NCBI RefSeq assembly: GCF_004319545.1
Contig: NZ_CP036313.1
Coordinates: 507,501-571,500 of the forward strand
Direction: 5' to 3'
Source of the DNA: Desulfobacter hydrogenophilus
GTDB taxonomy: Bacteria > Desulfobacterota > Desulfobacteria > Desulfobacterales > Desulfobacteraceae
DNA: 64,000 nucleotides
Shown here one piece after another: positions 1-8,891 of the stretch. The notes under the pieces were generated by a model. The model searched no databases. It was not told the origin of the DNA and saw nothing but the letters and a program-made list of their open reading frames with translations. A program made the translations under genes and the position numbers. Numbering within the stretch: the stretch's first letter is position 1; each line of letters opens with the position of its first letter.

Positions 1-320
1 ATCATCCTCTCAGACCAGCTAACCATCGCTGCCTTGGTAGGCCTTTACCCCACCAACAAGCTAATGGTCCGCAGACTCATCCCCAAACAATTGCTTTCAA
101 GAAGAGGCAATCTTTCATCAATCCACTTGTGTAAATCGACTTTATCCGGTATTAGCTACCCTTTCGAATAGTTATTCCAGGTTTGAAGGCAGATTATCTA
201 CGTGTTACTCACCCGTGCGCCACTCTACTCAGGATTGCAAGCAATCCTTTTCTCGTTCGACTTGCATGTGTTAAGCACGCCGCCAGCGTTCATTCTGAGC
301 CAGGATCAAACTCTCCAGTT
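1..320 (-). rRNA. rrs: 16S ribosomal RNA, 5' part (gene runs off the window)
   Basis: Read on the minus strand, positions 292-320 give the conserved 16S start, including the classic 27F primer site (AGAGTTTGATCCTGGCTCAG). Conserved helices of the first ~320 nt follow, such as GTGGCGCACGGGTGAGTAAC. The 5' end is placed near 320; the rest of the gene lies to the left of the window. The sequence resembles Desulfobacteraceae 16S as I remember it, which is the best single clue to the organism. No tRNA or 23S gene is inside the window. Confidence 0.97.
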
Positions 321-418
321 ATAATCCTTTACTAAAACTTTTTAAGGTCTACACTCAAAGCTGTTAAGCTAAAGCGTATTGTCATTGACCCGCTCTTTTC
401 TTCTTCACTGACCAATTT

Positions 419-428
419 TCAAAGATCA
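419..428 (-). promoter_or_regulatory. boxA-like antitermination site in the rRNA leader
   Basis: The minus strand reads TGATCTTTGA, close to the bacterial rrn boxA consensus TGCTCTTTGA. It lies between the predicted promoter and the 16S 5' end, where NusB/NusE recognition sites occur in rRNA leaders. Confidence 0.5.
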
Positions 429-490
429 AACTTACGCTTCAAAAAAAAACTCTGTCGGAAACCGTTGAGCCGTTCCCGTGAAGCCAGAGC

Positions 491-519
491 AATATCCTTT
501 ATTTTCTAATCAATGTCAA
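491..519 (-). promoter_or_regulatory. Probable sigma-70 promoter of the rRNA operon
   Basis: On the minus strand a perfect -35 hexamer TTGACA (514-519) is followed after 17 nt by GATATT (491-496), a 4/6 match to the -10 box. Transcription would start near 484, about 165 nt before the 16S 5' end, which suits an rRNA leader. An AT-rich tract upstream (520-545) could act as an UP element. This is prediction from consensus only. Confidence 0.6.
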
Positions 520-736
520 ACCTTTTTTTAATCAAATCTCAATTTTTCTTTGAACTACCCCAAAGCACAACTCGCAACTTTGGACACAACCCTTCGTAAA
601 ATCATAAGAATCTGTTAAATCACCCGCCTATTCAACACATACAAAAAAAGTTTAAGATATAACTGCAAGCAGGTTTTGATTAAAACTCCTGACAAAATAC
701 GCCGGTACAATTTAAATTTTAAAGAATATTATTGAT

Positions 737-1055
737 ATGAACTTGATTGATTTAAGAAGTGATACGGTAACCCGCCCCACAGATAAAATGCGACAGGCCA
801 TGATGGATGCCTCTGTGGGTGATGATGTATCCAAGGAGGACCCGACAGTTAATCTGCTTGAAGAAAAGCTTGCTACCATCGCAGACAAGGAAGCAGCAAA
901 ATGGCGGAAAATGCTTGGCGACCCACATGGAAATCCAGGCTATCCTCATTGACCGTGCCGAAAATCTGCGGATGGTCACGCATCTGGATATTACCAAAAA
1001 TGATATTTACAAAACCGTGGAGGCCTTTCACTCATTTTACGACGCCATCAAATAA
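737..1055 (+). pseudogene. Low-specificity L-threonine aldolase, internally deleted relic
   Basis: The first ~54 codons match the N-terminus of the PLP-dependent threonine aldolase family ([12 protein letters not shown], then GDDV and a KEAA segment). The next residues, AKWRKMLG, belong near the middle of the family. After a change of frame the sequence reads like the family C-terminus, with the LRMVTHLDIT motif, and ends with a stop at 1053-1055. Normal enzymes have about 340 residues; about 100 codons survive and the lysine that binds PLP is gone. At least two deletions and a frameshift are needed to explain this. The relic converges with and overlaps the GDPD gene by 8 bp. It cannot make an active enzyme. 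Confidence 0.85.
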
Positions 1056-1896
1056 AACGCTGGGGGAAATCCGTAAACAGGCCATCAACACCGGCCTCGA
1101 CAAAACGCATGTAATCGTGGAGCTCATTTACCGTGAACAGATTAATACGCTTGCCTGCACTTTTCAGCTGTCTGATGTCTGAAGGCGTAACCAGCAAAGC
1201 ATTTATATTGAGCACTTCAAATTCAGCACTGATAAATAAAGGATCATTAAAATTTAAGGATTCGTCATCCCGAGCCCCCACCAGGGCCTGAAGCTCATAT
1301 TCAGGGGCATGCTGCCGCAAAAATCTAAGCCAATCATAATTGAATGAGGAAAGGGTCACCTGATCAGGGGAGATACCGGACCGTGCCAGTTCAGTCAGTA
1401 ACCGGGCCGGATGAAAGTTAAGTTCCGGTTCATTGCCATGGTCTTTAAGCTCAACATTGATACACCAGTTAAGATCTTTGGTTAACACAAGGCCGTCGTA
1501 CAAAGAAGGAATGCATTCCCCTTTAAAACCTTCCAGGGTCTGTGCGTCAATGCCAAAAACAGTTGAATAAGCGTCATCCCGCTCAAACCAGCTGCCTGCA
1601 TCTAATAATTTCAAGTCAACAAGAGTATGCCTGTCCAGCCGGTCTATGGTGCTCGGTCCGGGCCAGAATGTTTTTTCAGGTGCTTGGGGGTCATATCCAA
1701 ACGCCTGGACAGCATTGGTGCACCGGGTCAGGGTTTCATCGTGAAAGAGCACCAATTCCCCGTCCCGGGTCAGGACGGCATCAGTTTCCCACCGATGAGC
1801 ACCCAGTCTGTGTGCCAGACGGGCAGCCGCCAAGGTATTTTCCGGGGCCAGACTTCTGGCCCCGCGGTGAGCGATGATTTCAACAAACCTGGGCAT
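1048..1896 (-). CDS. Glycerophosphodiester phosphodiesterase family protein
   Basis: This 282-residue protein has the GDPD TIM-barrel signature: HRGA at residue 10, ENT at 19-21, an ETDAVLT strand near 37 and HDE near 51. Those residues form the metal and phosphate site of enzymes that hydrolyse glycerophosphodiesters to sn-glycerol 3-phosphate and an alcohol. The C-terminus has the usual GVDGLFTDFP ending. No signal peptide is visible, so it is probably cytoplasmic. It lies 15 bp downstream of the FmdB-type gene and may share its transcript. The natural substrate cannot be told from the sequence. Confidence 0.88.
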   Translation of the reverse strand: MPRFVEIIAHRGARSLAPENTLAAARLAHRLGAHRWETDAVLTRDGELVLFHDETLTRCTNAVQAFGYDPQAPEKTFWPGPSTIDRLDRHTLVDLKLLDAGSWFERDDAYSTVFGIDAQTLEGFKGECIPSLYDGLVLTKDLNWCINVELKDHGNEPELNFHPARLLTELARSGISPDQVTLSSFNYDWLRFLRQHAPEYELQALVGARDDESLNFNDPLFISAEFEVLNINALLVTPSDIRQLKSAGKRINLFTVNELHDYMRFVEAGVDGLFTDFPQRFI

Positions 1897-1911
1897 GATT
1901 ACGTCGAAGGA

Positions 1912-2154
1912 TCACCCCCCAGGAACCGTATAAGTCTTACACGTTCCGCTTGAACAAGTCCGTTCCTGGGTATGGACGCCTTGGGCCGCAGCATTTCCTG
2001 ACGAACCCATGGCATAGTTGGTAGCCGAAACCACCCGCTGGAACTCCTTGGAGTTACATTTGGGGCAGACCACCTCCTTGTCATCTTGTGCCCCCATAAC
2101 AATCACTTCAAAAAATTCTTCGCATTTGCTGCATTTAAATTCATATATCGGCAT
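1912..2154 (-). CDS. FmdB-family zinc-ribbon protein
   Basis: The 80-residue protein starts with MPIYEFKC and has two CxxC knuckles at Cys8/Cys11 and Cys30/Cys33. This is the FmdB/CxxC_CXXC_SSSS putative regulatory family, small cytoplasmic zinc-ribbon proteins of unknown function that are common in anaerobes. The tail is Ser/Gly-rich with two more cysteines. A good ribosome site (AAGGAG) precedes the start. It probably heads a short operon with the GDPD gene. Confidence 0.85.
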   Translation of the reverse strand: MPIYEFKCSKCEEFFEVIVMGAQDDKEVVCPKCNSKEFQRVVSATNYAMGSSGNAAAQGVHTQERTCSSGTCKTYTVPGG

Positions 2155-2210
2155 GTTTACTCCTTATAATTAAATAGTAGTTCTTCAAATATAAGCAGTT
2201 ATAGAGTTTG

Positions 2211-3920
2211 TCAAGACTCGCCTGCCGTATCAAGAAGTTCCCTGGCATGGGCAAGGGTAGCATCGGTGATCCGGCTGCCGCCAATCATTCGGGCCAGCTC
2301 CTTTACCCGGTCTTCCTGACAGGTCAAGGAGGTGATGCGGGTAGCTGTTCTGCCGCCGGACACCTGTTTGGTTATCCTGAACTGATGGTTGCCGTACCTG
2401 GCAATCTGGGCCAGATGGGTAATGCAGATCACCTGTTGAACCCTGCCCAGTTCTTTAAGTTTGAGCCCCACCTTATCAGATGTCGCACCGCCAATACCGG
2501 CATCCACTTCATCAAAGATCAGGGTCTCAAAGGACTGACCCCGACAGAGCACGGCTTTAAGCGCCAGGACAATACGGGACAGTTCCCCGCCCGAGGCTAT
2601 TTTTGCCAAAGGCTTTGGGGCTTCTCCAGGATTTGGGGTTAGCAAAAACCGCACCCGATCCATGCCTGTGGCAAATATTTTTTCATTATCCGCAGTTACA
2701 AGCTCGTCAGGGTCAACGCCTGGATCCGTGGAAAAATCCACCTCAAAACTGGCTCGGCCCATGTCAAGGGCACCAAGCTCTGCTTTTGCCAGCCCGGCCA
2801 GGGCCAGGCCTTCGTTCTGCCGCCGCATGGACAGAGCCTTTGATTTTTGACGAATCCGGTCCACCAGCCCCTTTTGTTCCTGTTCCAGCTGTTCTATACG
2901 CCCCTCAAGACCCTGGATATCTGCCAAATGCTCTGACATGTTCCGATATTGCTCAAATATGGTATCAATACTGCCTCCATATTTCCGCTTAAGTTTTACG
3001 ATCTGATCCAGACGCCGGTCCACCTGGTCCAGGGATTGGGGGTCCAGATCGATACCTGCGGCAAAGGATCTTAACTCTGACACCAGGTCCTGGAGTTCAT
3101 AGGATATTTCATCCAGGCGCCGGGCCAGGGCACCCAGATTTTCATCGGTATCGCAGAACCGCCCAAACCGGGCAGACATGCCTGAAATCTGATCCAGCAC
3201 CGAGCCTTCCCGGTCATATAAATTATGCACTGCACTGTTTACTGATTCAAAAATCTGCGCGGCATTCTGCAGCTGGCCACGTTTTTGAATCAGTTCGTCA
3301 TCCTCTCCGGGCTGGATACTGGCTGTTTCAATCTCATCCACCTGAAATTGGAGCAATTCCAGTTCTTTTTCAGCCTTTTCCTTTCCGGCCTTTAGGTTGG
3401 CGATCTCTTTTTTCAAAGGAACAATCTGCCGATACAACCCTGCCACATCTCTTCTCAGGTCAAGGGTCTGGGCAAATTCGTCCAGGATATCCAGATGCTG
3501 ATCTTCTTTAAGCAGCCCCTGATGGGCATGCTGACTGGATACACCGGCGATATTCTCCGTCACCTGTTTTAAAAAATCCAGGGTGGTCTGGCGGGCGTTG
3601 ATATAAATTTTACTTTTTCCTTCAGCAGACACCACCCGCCTGATGATCAGGCCGTCGTCAATATCCATATCCTGGTCTGCCATGAGCCGGGCAGCATGGG
3701 AATCAGGGGCAATGTCAAACACTGCTTCCAGTTCGGCATGATCCTTTCCGGTGCGCACCAGATCCGCCGAAGCCCGAGATCCCAAAAGCAGGTTTACGGC
3801 CTGGATGATAATTGATTTTCCTGCCCCGGTTTCCCCTGTCAGTACGGAAAGGCCGGGACCGAATTCAATACGCAAATCCTCAATAATCGCAAAATTTTTT
3901 ATGGCCAGGGCGTGCAGCAT
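2211..3920 (-). CDS. recN: DNA repair protein RecN
   Basis: A 569-residue SMC-like ATPase of double-strand-break repair. Walker A (GETGAGKS) is at residues 29-36. The ABC signature (ASGGELSRIVLALK) and Walker B (LIFDEVDAGIGG) are near the C-terminus, and the Leu/Glu/Gln-rich middle is predicted coiled coil. The reading frame is open 41 codons further upstream, but the start at 3920 is chosen because AGGAGA sits 4 nt before this ATG and the family begins with this MLxxLxIxNFAII pattern. The 5' end overlaps the end of the upstream membrane-protein gene by 41 bp, suggesting translational coupling. Confidence 0.95.
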   Translation of the reverse strand: MLHALAIKNFAIIEDLRIEFGPGLSVLTGETGAGKSIIIQAVNLLLGSRASADLVRTGKDHAELEAVFDIAPDSHAARLMADQDMDIDDGLIIRRVVSAEGKSKIYINARQTTLDFLKQVTENIAGVSSQHAHQGLLKEDQHLDILDEFAQTLDLRRDVAGLYRQIVPLKKEIANLKAGKEKAEKELELLQFQVDEIETASIQPGEDDELIQKRGQLQNAAQIFESVNSAVHNLYDREGSVLDQISGMSARFGRFCDTDENLGALARRLDEISYELQDLVSELRSFAAGIDLDPQSLDQVDRRLDQIVKLKRKYGGSIDTIFEQYRNMSEHLADIQGLEGRIEQLEQEQKGLVDRIRQKSKALSMRRQNEGLALAGLAKAELGALDMGRASFEVDFSTDPGVDPDELVTADNEKIFATGMDRVRFLLTPNPGEAPKPLAKIASGGELSRIVLALKAVLCRGQSFETLIFDEVDAGIGGATSDKVGLKLKELGRVQQVICITHLAQIARYGNHQFRITKQVSGGRTATRITSLTCQEDRVKELARMIGGSRITDATLAHARELLDTAGES

Positions 3921-4845
3921 AAAATCTCCTTGCCGAAGAAAAACCCATGTGAAGCCAGGCCGCGGCCATGGCAGCCACAAGCCTGGGGATCCACAGCCAG
4001 AGAGCTGGCAGCCCCAAAGAAAGAAATAAGGCTGGATCCTCAATCATGGCATGATTGACTCCGATGGACAGGTGAAGCCGGGTTAGGGCTTTCGGGTCAT
4101 GGGCATTATTTTTTGTCTCTTCAACGATGACGGCAGCTCCATAAGCCAGGCCAAAGACCGCTGCGGTCATCCAGAGCAATGCACAGGATTTGTCCAACCC
4201 CAGAAGTCTTAACACAGGGGCTGTCATCCGTGTCACAGCTTCAATAATATGAAAGGTTCTTGCCAGTTCCATGACCACCATCAACGGCATAATAATACAC
4301 AAAATCTTTAAGCATAGCCAGGCCGTGCCTGCGGTCCAGTCAATCAGCATAACGGAGAGCGGACCTGGCGCCGCCTGCACAACCGACACACCAGTCGGCC
4401 CGGCATTGCCGGCGTCCACCCCCATAATCCACCCGCAGATCATGGTGACAATAAAGGACATGACCAGACGGAAAACAACTGCCGTTGAAAACCGCAACCC
4501 TGAGTTGGCCTGGACCAGACTTTCCTGAATCAGGTTGTGGGAAATCAAGGTAAACACGGCAATCAGGGTCATGTGCGCCATGGAAAAGGGTATCACAGAC
4601 AGGGCAGCCACAGTGCCGTAAATCCCTGTAAAAATACCGAGAACCAGCACAACGGCCGCAGAGGCCGGCAGATGGATCATGGTCATCATGGGTTGTAAAA
4701 GAAAATCAAGGTGGTGCAAAAGCTGATAATGCACAATTAAAGCTGTCGCAAAGGAGACAGGCACAAGAATCTTAACCAGCCAGATCAGACCGGACCACCC
4801 TTTATTTAAACCGGTTTTAACTGAGGCCAGCACTTGCTCGAGCAT
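3880..4845 (-). CDS. Nucleoside-recognition (Gate) domain membrane protein
   Basis: About 321 residues with eight or so hydrophobic segments. Two related halves each have a gate-like pattern (GIFTGIYGTVAA in the first, VFGLAYGAAVIVEE in the second). This resembles the Gate/nucleoside-recognition family, which includes SpmA/SpmB-like and FeoB C-terminal-like proteins. The transported or sensed molecule is unknown. The frame is open to an ATG at 4881, but the Met at 4845 leaves a 7-bp gap from the preceding small gene; neither start has a strong ribosome site. The gene overlaps recN by 41 bp. Confidence 0.7.
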   Translation of the reverse strand: MLEQVLASVKTGLNKGWSGLIWLVKILVPVSFATALIVHYQLLHHLDFLLQPMMTMIHLPASAAVVLVLGIFTGIYGTVAALSVIPFSMAHMTLIAVFTLISHNLIQESLVQANSGLRFSTAVVFRLVMSFIVTMICGWIMGVDAGNAGPTGVSVVQAAPGPLSVMLIDWTAGTAWLCLKILCIIMPLMVVMELARTFHIIEAVTRMTAPVLRLLGLDKSCALLWMTAAVFGLAYGAAVIVEETKNNAHDPKALTRLHLSIGVNHAMIEDPALFLSLGLPALWLWIPRLVAAMAAAWLHMGFSSARRFYAARPGHKKFCDY

Positions 4846-4852
4846 GCGGGAT

Positions 4853-5041
4853 TCAGAATTTCGGGGAACCGGATGAGGCATCTTGGGGCGAATCCAGATT
4901 CTTCCTCACGGTGTCATTGACGGTCTTGTAAACATCCTTAAAAGATTCATGGACGTTGGAAGGCGACAATCGACCCATCTCAATGAACTTGACTATAATT
5001 TCCTTGGTGGCTCTGAGTATGTGTTCGTCAACGGATTTCAT
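4853..5041 (-). CDS. Small conserved hypothetical protein, 62 residues
   Basis: The predicted protein starts MKSVDEHI and carries a compact helical segment (ATKEIIVKFIEMGRLSP followed by FKDVYKTVNDTV). Similar short helical proteins occur in sulfate reducers and recall the N-terminal helical part of MucR/Ros-type regulators, but no zinc finger is present. No function is assigned. The frame stays open upstream to 5194, but that part is cysteine-rich and runs through a dispersed repeat, so the start at 5041 is preferred although no strong ribosome site is seen. It precedes the Gate-domain gene by 7 bp. Confidence 0.6.
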   Translation of the reverse strand: MKSVDEHILRATKEIIVKFIEMGRLSPSNVHESFKDVYKTVNDTVRKNLDSPQDASSGSPKF

Positions 5042-5138
5042 AGATTGCTGAATACCAGAACCATTTGATAAGGTCAATATTTGACCTGAATTTGTGTTGC
5101 CATGTGTTTCTAAATGTTTATAATACAGTTTTCTTTTT

Positions 5139-5212
5139 AACAGCCATAGGCTGACCTGGTCTATCAACACTAGGCACAACCTACAACAAAACATGAAAGT
5201 AATTTAATAACT
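5139..5212 (+). repeat. Dispersed hairpin repeat, family B, copy 1
   Basis: The sequence starts AACAGCCATAGGCTGACCTG and ends CATGAAAGTAATTTAATAAC. It is alignable with copies at 43636-43712, 43729-43790, 45593-45655 (inverted) and 16004-16060 (inverted). It lies between two divergent genes, about 40 bp upstream of the TraB-type gene. This is the least palindromic copy of the family. Confidence 0.7.
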
Positions 5213-5249
5213 TAATTTAAACTTTTCAACGTAAAGGCAGCGTTGCATA

Positions 5250-6431
5250 ATGAGTGAAAACCCCATTGACCATAACGACATCCATATTCTTGAGCGGGAC
5301 GGCAAACAAATCATTCTCATCGGAACAGCCCATGTGTCCCGGCACAGTGCCCAGCTAGTTTCAGACACCATAGCATCCGAACAGCCTGATACCGTATGTG
5401 TGGAACTTTGCAGCAACCGTCTTTCGGCCATCCGGGATAAAGACAGATGGCAAAACATGGATATTGTAAAAATCATCAAGGAAAAAAAAGCCCTGATGCT
5501 GTTTATGAATCTTTTGCTGGCCGCTTTCCAAAAAAAAATAGCCGATAAATTTGGCATAAAACCGGGTCAGGAGATGATCAATGCCATTACTGCCGCAGAA
5601 AAAACAGGTGCCGCCATTATTCCTGCCGACAGAGAAATTCAGACCACCCTTTCCCGGATATGGCGGGGTATGGGATTCTGGGAAAAAACCAAACTGATAT
5701 TCTCCATGGTGCTTTCATTTGGCCAGTCCAATGAGATTGAAGAGACAGACATTGAAAAAATGAAGCACCAGGACATCCTGCAGTCCCTGCTTTCGGAAAT
5801 CAAAGAGGATCACCCTATTATTGGAGAAGTGCTGATCAACGAACGGGACCAGTTCCTGGCCCAAAGCATTCGAAGTGCGCCGGGAGACAAAATCGTGGCG
5901 GTGGTGGGTGCGGCCCATGTACCAGGAATTTTAGAATATATTGAACAAAACACTCCCATAGACATTGCCGCACTCAACACACTCCCCCCTCCCGGCAAAG
6001 TGGGAAAGGTATTAAAATGGCTTATCCCGGGCCTTATCGTCATGCTTTTCATCGCCGGATTTCTCATGGGGGGCAAAGGCGCCGGGACTGACATGATCTG
6101 GATCTGGGTACTGGCCAATGGCATTTTTGCCGGCATCGGCGCACTCATCGCCCTGGCCCATCCCTACACCATTTTTTCATCCGTGATAGCCGCACCGCTG
6201 ACCTCTCTGAACCCCATGATTGCAGCAGGCTGGGTGGCAGGTCTTGTGGAGGCGTTTGCACGCAAACCCAAAGTGCGTGACCTTGAGGCGATCCCCGAGG
6301 ATATCACGTCTGTAAAAGGATTCTGGCGGAATAATGTCACAAGGATTCTGTTGGTGGTGGTGTTCACCAATCTTGGTTCCTCCATCGGCACCATGACAGC
6401 CCTGCCGTTCATGATCAAGCTGCTATCCTGA
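5250..6431 (+). CDS. TraB/PrgY-family membrane protein
   Basis: The 393-residue protein has the TraB-domain signature: LIGTAHVS near residues 22-30, a CVELCSNR strand near 50, a PADREIQTTL segment near 130 and a second GAAHVPG motif near 220. Four or five membrane-spanning segments follow from about residue 250. The family is related to the TIKI/EreA-like fold with conserved His and Glu residues and includes Enterococcus PrgY, which shuts down pheromone activity. Its substrate in bacteria of this type is unknown. It is transcribed alone, divergently from the small gene at 5041, with a family B repeat just upstream. Confidence 0.85.
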   Translation: MSENPIDHNDIHILERDGKQIILIGTAHVSRHSAQLVSDTIASEQPDTVCVELCSNRLSAIRDKDRWQNMDIVKIIKEKKALMLFMNLLLAAFQKKIADKFGIKPGQEMINAITAAEKTGAAIIPADREIQTTLSRIWRGMGFWEKTKLIFSMVLSFGQSNEIEETDIEKMKHQDILQSLLSEIKEDHPIIGEVLINERDQFLAQSIRSAPGDKIVAVVGAAHVPGILEYIEQNTPIDIAALNTLPPPGKVGKVLKWLIPGLIVMLFIAGFLMGGKGAGTDMIWIWVLANGIFAGIGALIALAHPYTIFSSVIAAPLTSLNPMIAAGWVAGLVEAFARKPKVRDLEAIPEDITSVKGFWRNNVTRILLVVVFTNLGSSIGTMTALPFMIKLLS

Positions 6432-6678
6432 TACGGTTAAGATCACTGATGGCAAAGGCATAGGATGCACCCTTTGGACATAGGCCACTACTTACTTTTT
6501 CTTGATTTCATATTCAAAGCAAGATATGTTTGCGTATTAAAGATCATTAAATTATGATCGAACTCTAAAAACACCCACAGAGTTAATGCGGTGTTTCTCT
6601 ATTAAGCGTAACGGCATATAAAAAATAATACAAAGGCACGGGTTCATTCACATAAGGCGAGATGGAGTTGGAGATCTA

Positions 6679-7899
6679 ATGGATATTTTTGTAGCACGCC
6701 AGCCTGTATTCACTTCAGATAAAAAACTTTTTGGTTATGAACTTCTATTCAGACTCAGCCTGGACAATGTGTTCCCAGATATCGACGGATCTGTAGCCAC
6801 ATCCAGTGTACTGTCCAATACGTTTTTTTCCTTTGGACTCAATGACATCCTTTCCGGCAAACCCGGACTGATCAATTTTACCCAGGATCTTCTGCTCAAA
6901 CAGACACCGCTTCTTTTCCCGAAAGACCATATTATCATTGAGGTTTTAGAAGATATTGAGCCTGAACCTGAAATCATTGACGCATTAAAGTCTTTTAAAT
7001 CCCAAGGATTCAGGATCGCCCTGGATGATTTTGTTTATGATCAAAAATTTAGTGAAATGATTCAGCTGTGCGACATGATAAAATTTGACATCATGGCCAC
7101 ACCTCTGGACACCCTGGGCCCGATTTTTAACTCCATAGGAAATGAACTCAAGCATATTACACTGTTGTGTGAAAAGGTGGAAACCCACGAAGAGTTTGAA
7201 CAGGCCAAAGCCATGGGGTTCCATCTGTTCCAGGGATATTTCTTTTCAAAACCCGAAGTCATATCCAATAAAGGCCTATCAGCCAACCAGGTCACCAACC
7301 TGAAACTGTTAAATGAGGTTTCAAAGCAGGAGCCGGCTGTAGACGTTATAGAGGCCATGATAAAAAATGATGTGGCCATCTCTTTCAAGCTTTTGACCTT
7401 TATCAATTCAGCCTATTTTAAGCGCCCCACGGCCGTAGATACGATCAAGGATGCTATCACATTTTTGGGCCTGCAGGAGTTAAAAAAATTTATCAATGTA
7501 GTGGTAGTCTCGGGTATAAACCCGGACAAACCCAACGAGCTTATCCGGTTTTCGGTGATCAAGGCCCGGATGTGCGAACAATGCGCTCATGTGATTAAAA
7601 CCCGGTTTACGCCGGAAGAATTGTTCACTGTGGGCCTGTTTTCAACCATGGATGCCATTTTGGATATGCCCATGGCAGACATTCTTGAAAAAATTGCCCT
7701 ATCTGAAAAAATCAAGGATGCGCTTTTAGGCAAAGACCGCATGTTCAGACAGCTCAATGACCTGATCACAAGCTTCGAACAGGGACAGTGGGACCATACC
7801 AGATTTCAGGCAGACAAAGATTCTAAACTGATTCAAAAACTGCCCGCCTTTTACATGGACGCCTTAAAAATGGCGGATTCTTTTCTTGACTCTGACTAA
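6679..7899 (+). CDS. EAL-HDOD signalling protein (YuxH type)
   Basis: A 406-residue protein with an N-terminal EAL-like domain (residues ~1-200; FARQPVF-type start, YELLFR near 25, LDDF near 118, KFDI near 134) and a C-terminal HDOD domain (~205-400; the VAISFKLLTFINSAYF helix region). The fusion is typical of YuxH/CdgJ-type proteins. Their EAL part is usually degenerate and not a c-di-GMP phosphodiesterase; here the EAL tripeptide itself is not intact. A role in motility or c-di-GMP-linked regulation is inferred from the family. A GGAG lies 5-8 nt before the ATG. It is a single gene. Confidence 0.88.
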   Translation: MDIFVARQPVFTSDKKLFGYELLFRLSLDNVFPDIDGSVATSSVLSNTFFSFGLNDILSGKPGLINFTQDLLLKQTPLLFPKDHIIIEVLEDIEPEPEIIDALKSFKSQGFRIALDDFVYDQKFSEMIQLCDMIKFDIMATPLDTLGPIFNSIGNELKHITLLCEKVETHEEFEQAKAMGFHLFQGYFFSKPEVISNKGLSANQVTNLKLLNEVSKQEPAVDVIEAMIKNDVAISFKLLTFINSAYFKRPTAVDTIKDAITFLGLQELKKFINVVVVSGINPDKPNELIRFSVIKARMCEQCAHVIKTRFTPEELFTVGLFSTMDAILDMPMADILEKIALSEKIKDALLGKDRMFRQLNDLITSFEQGQWDHTRFQADKDSKLIQKLPAFYMDALKMADSFLDSD

Positions 7900-7915
7900 T
7901 TTTGTCTTAGGGCCA

Positions 7916-8638
7916 TCAGCGGGATTGGGCAAATTTCTGGATGCAGGCCGGGTACAGTTCCCACTCCTTCTTTAATCCTTTTACCTTGACATCTTCCAGG
8001 GTATCACCATCGACTATTTCAAATGCCTTCTGGCCGATGATGGGTCCTGTGTCTTCCCCGTAATCAACATAGTGAACCGTGCATCCACCAATTTTGCACC
8101 CATACCGGAAGGTGTCCCCGTATCCGTCGGTTCCGGGGAACGCAGGCAGCAACGCTGGATGGATGTTCATAATCCGATGACCCGAGGCGTTGGTATTAAT
8201 CCGGTCAATGAAATAAGGGGTAAACACACGCATGAACCCGGCCAGAACCAGCAAATCCATATCATAGGATTCAATATTATCTAATAGCTGCCGTTCGGCA
8301 ATCACCCTGGATTTTATGAAAAACAGGGCTTTTTCATAATCCTTTTCAACATCCACCAACCGCTGCTTTTTTAAAATTTCTTCGGGGTCAAAATCTTTGG
8401 GAAGCAGGCTGTCAACATCCCGGACGTTGCGACAATCGGCAATGATCCGGGCATAATCCACCACAAACGTTTGAATACCTGCTTTTTTTGCCCGATCCAA
8501 ACCTTTCACCCCACCAACGTCTGATCCGGTAAAAACAATCTCAGCATCAATGCGCCCCTGGTTGCAGGCATCAATAATGGCCTGCAAGTTAGTGCCACCG
8601 CCGGATATCAATGTGCCGACTTTTAATTTTTCAACCAT
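7916..8638 (-). CDS. purN: Phosphoribosylglycinamide formyltransferase PurN
   Basis: This enzyme transfers the formyl group of 10-formyl-THF to GAR in purine synthesis. Visible signatures are ISGGGTNLQAII at the N-terminus, MNIHPALLPAFPG with the catalytic Asn and His, and VDYGEDTGPII with the catalytic Asp. At ~240 residues it is longer than the usual ~200, because of an extra charged stretch of about 35 residues between the Rossmann strand ending FVVDYARI and the VIAERQLL helix. The frame is open to 8680, overlapping the upstream small gene; the start at 8638 is chosen because the family begins at this point, but its AGGAAG is very close to the ATG. Confidence 0.92.
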   Translation of the reverse strand: MVEKLKVGTLISGGGTNLQAIIDACNQGRIDAEIVFTGSDVGGVKGLDRAKKAGIQTFVVDYARIIADCRNVRDVDSLLPKDFDPEEILKKQRLVDVEKDYEKALFFIKSRVIAERQLLDNIESYDMDLLVLAGFMRVFTPYFIDRINTNASGHRIMNIHPALLPAFPGTDGYGDTFRYGCKIGGCTVHYVDYGEDTGPIIGQKAFEIVDGDTLEDVKVKGLKKEWELYPACIQKFAQSR

Positions 8639-8660
8639 CTTCCTGTTTCTGTTCCTTTCA

Positions 8661-8891
8661 CTATTGGTTGCCATACCCATTTTGGGCCCCGCAGTCGGGG
8701 CATTCCCATGTAATTCCGTTGCAGGTCATCCCCCACTGGTTTTCATACATACAGGACTGACACATGGAAAATCCGCACCGACACTGCCAGCAGAACATGA
8801 CTTGAGCACCGCAGCAATGACAGATTTTTGACCGGCTTTGCCGCCGCCGGGACTTCCCGGCTTTAGCCCGTGCCCGGGATTGTTGGGACAT
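8661..8891 (-). CDS. Small cysteine-rich, probably zinc-binding protein
   Basis: Of 76 residues, 10 are cysteines arranged as CHCCG, CWQCRC, CQSC and CPDCG pairs after a basic Arg/Lys/Ser-rich N-terminus. The pattern suggests two zinc knuckles or ribbons, with the basic tail possibly binding nucleic acid. I do not recognise the family. It lies just upstream of purN on the same strand. Its 3' end is 23 nt before the chosen purN start and would overlap a longer purN. AAGGAGA precedes the ATG. Confidence 0.65.
   Translation of the reverse strand: MSQQSRARAKAGKSRRRQSRSKICHCCGAQVMFCWQCRCGFSMCQSCMYENQWGMTCNGITWECPDCGAQNGYGNQ

Noticed and set aside
3921..4043. In-frame upstream extension of recN
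   Set aside because: The extra 41 codons lie inside the upstream membrane-protein gene, are rich in Trp/Pro/Gly and do not match RecN; a good ribosome site marks the start at 3920.
6432..6678. Possible gene or RNA between the TraB-type and EAL-HDOD genes
   Set aside because: The 247 bp are AT-rich with no protein-like frame, no tRNA shape and no clear hairpin.
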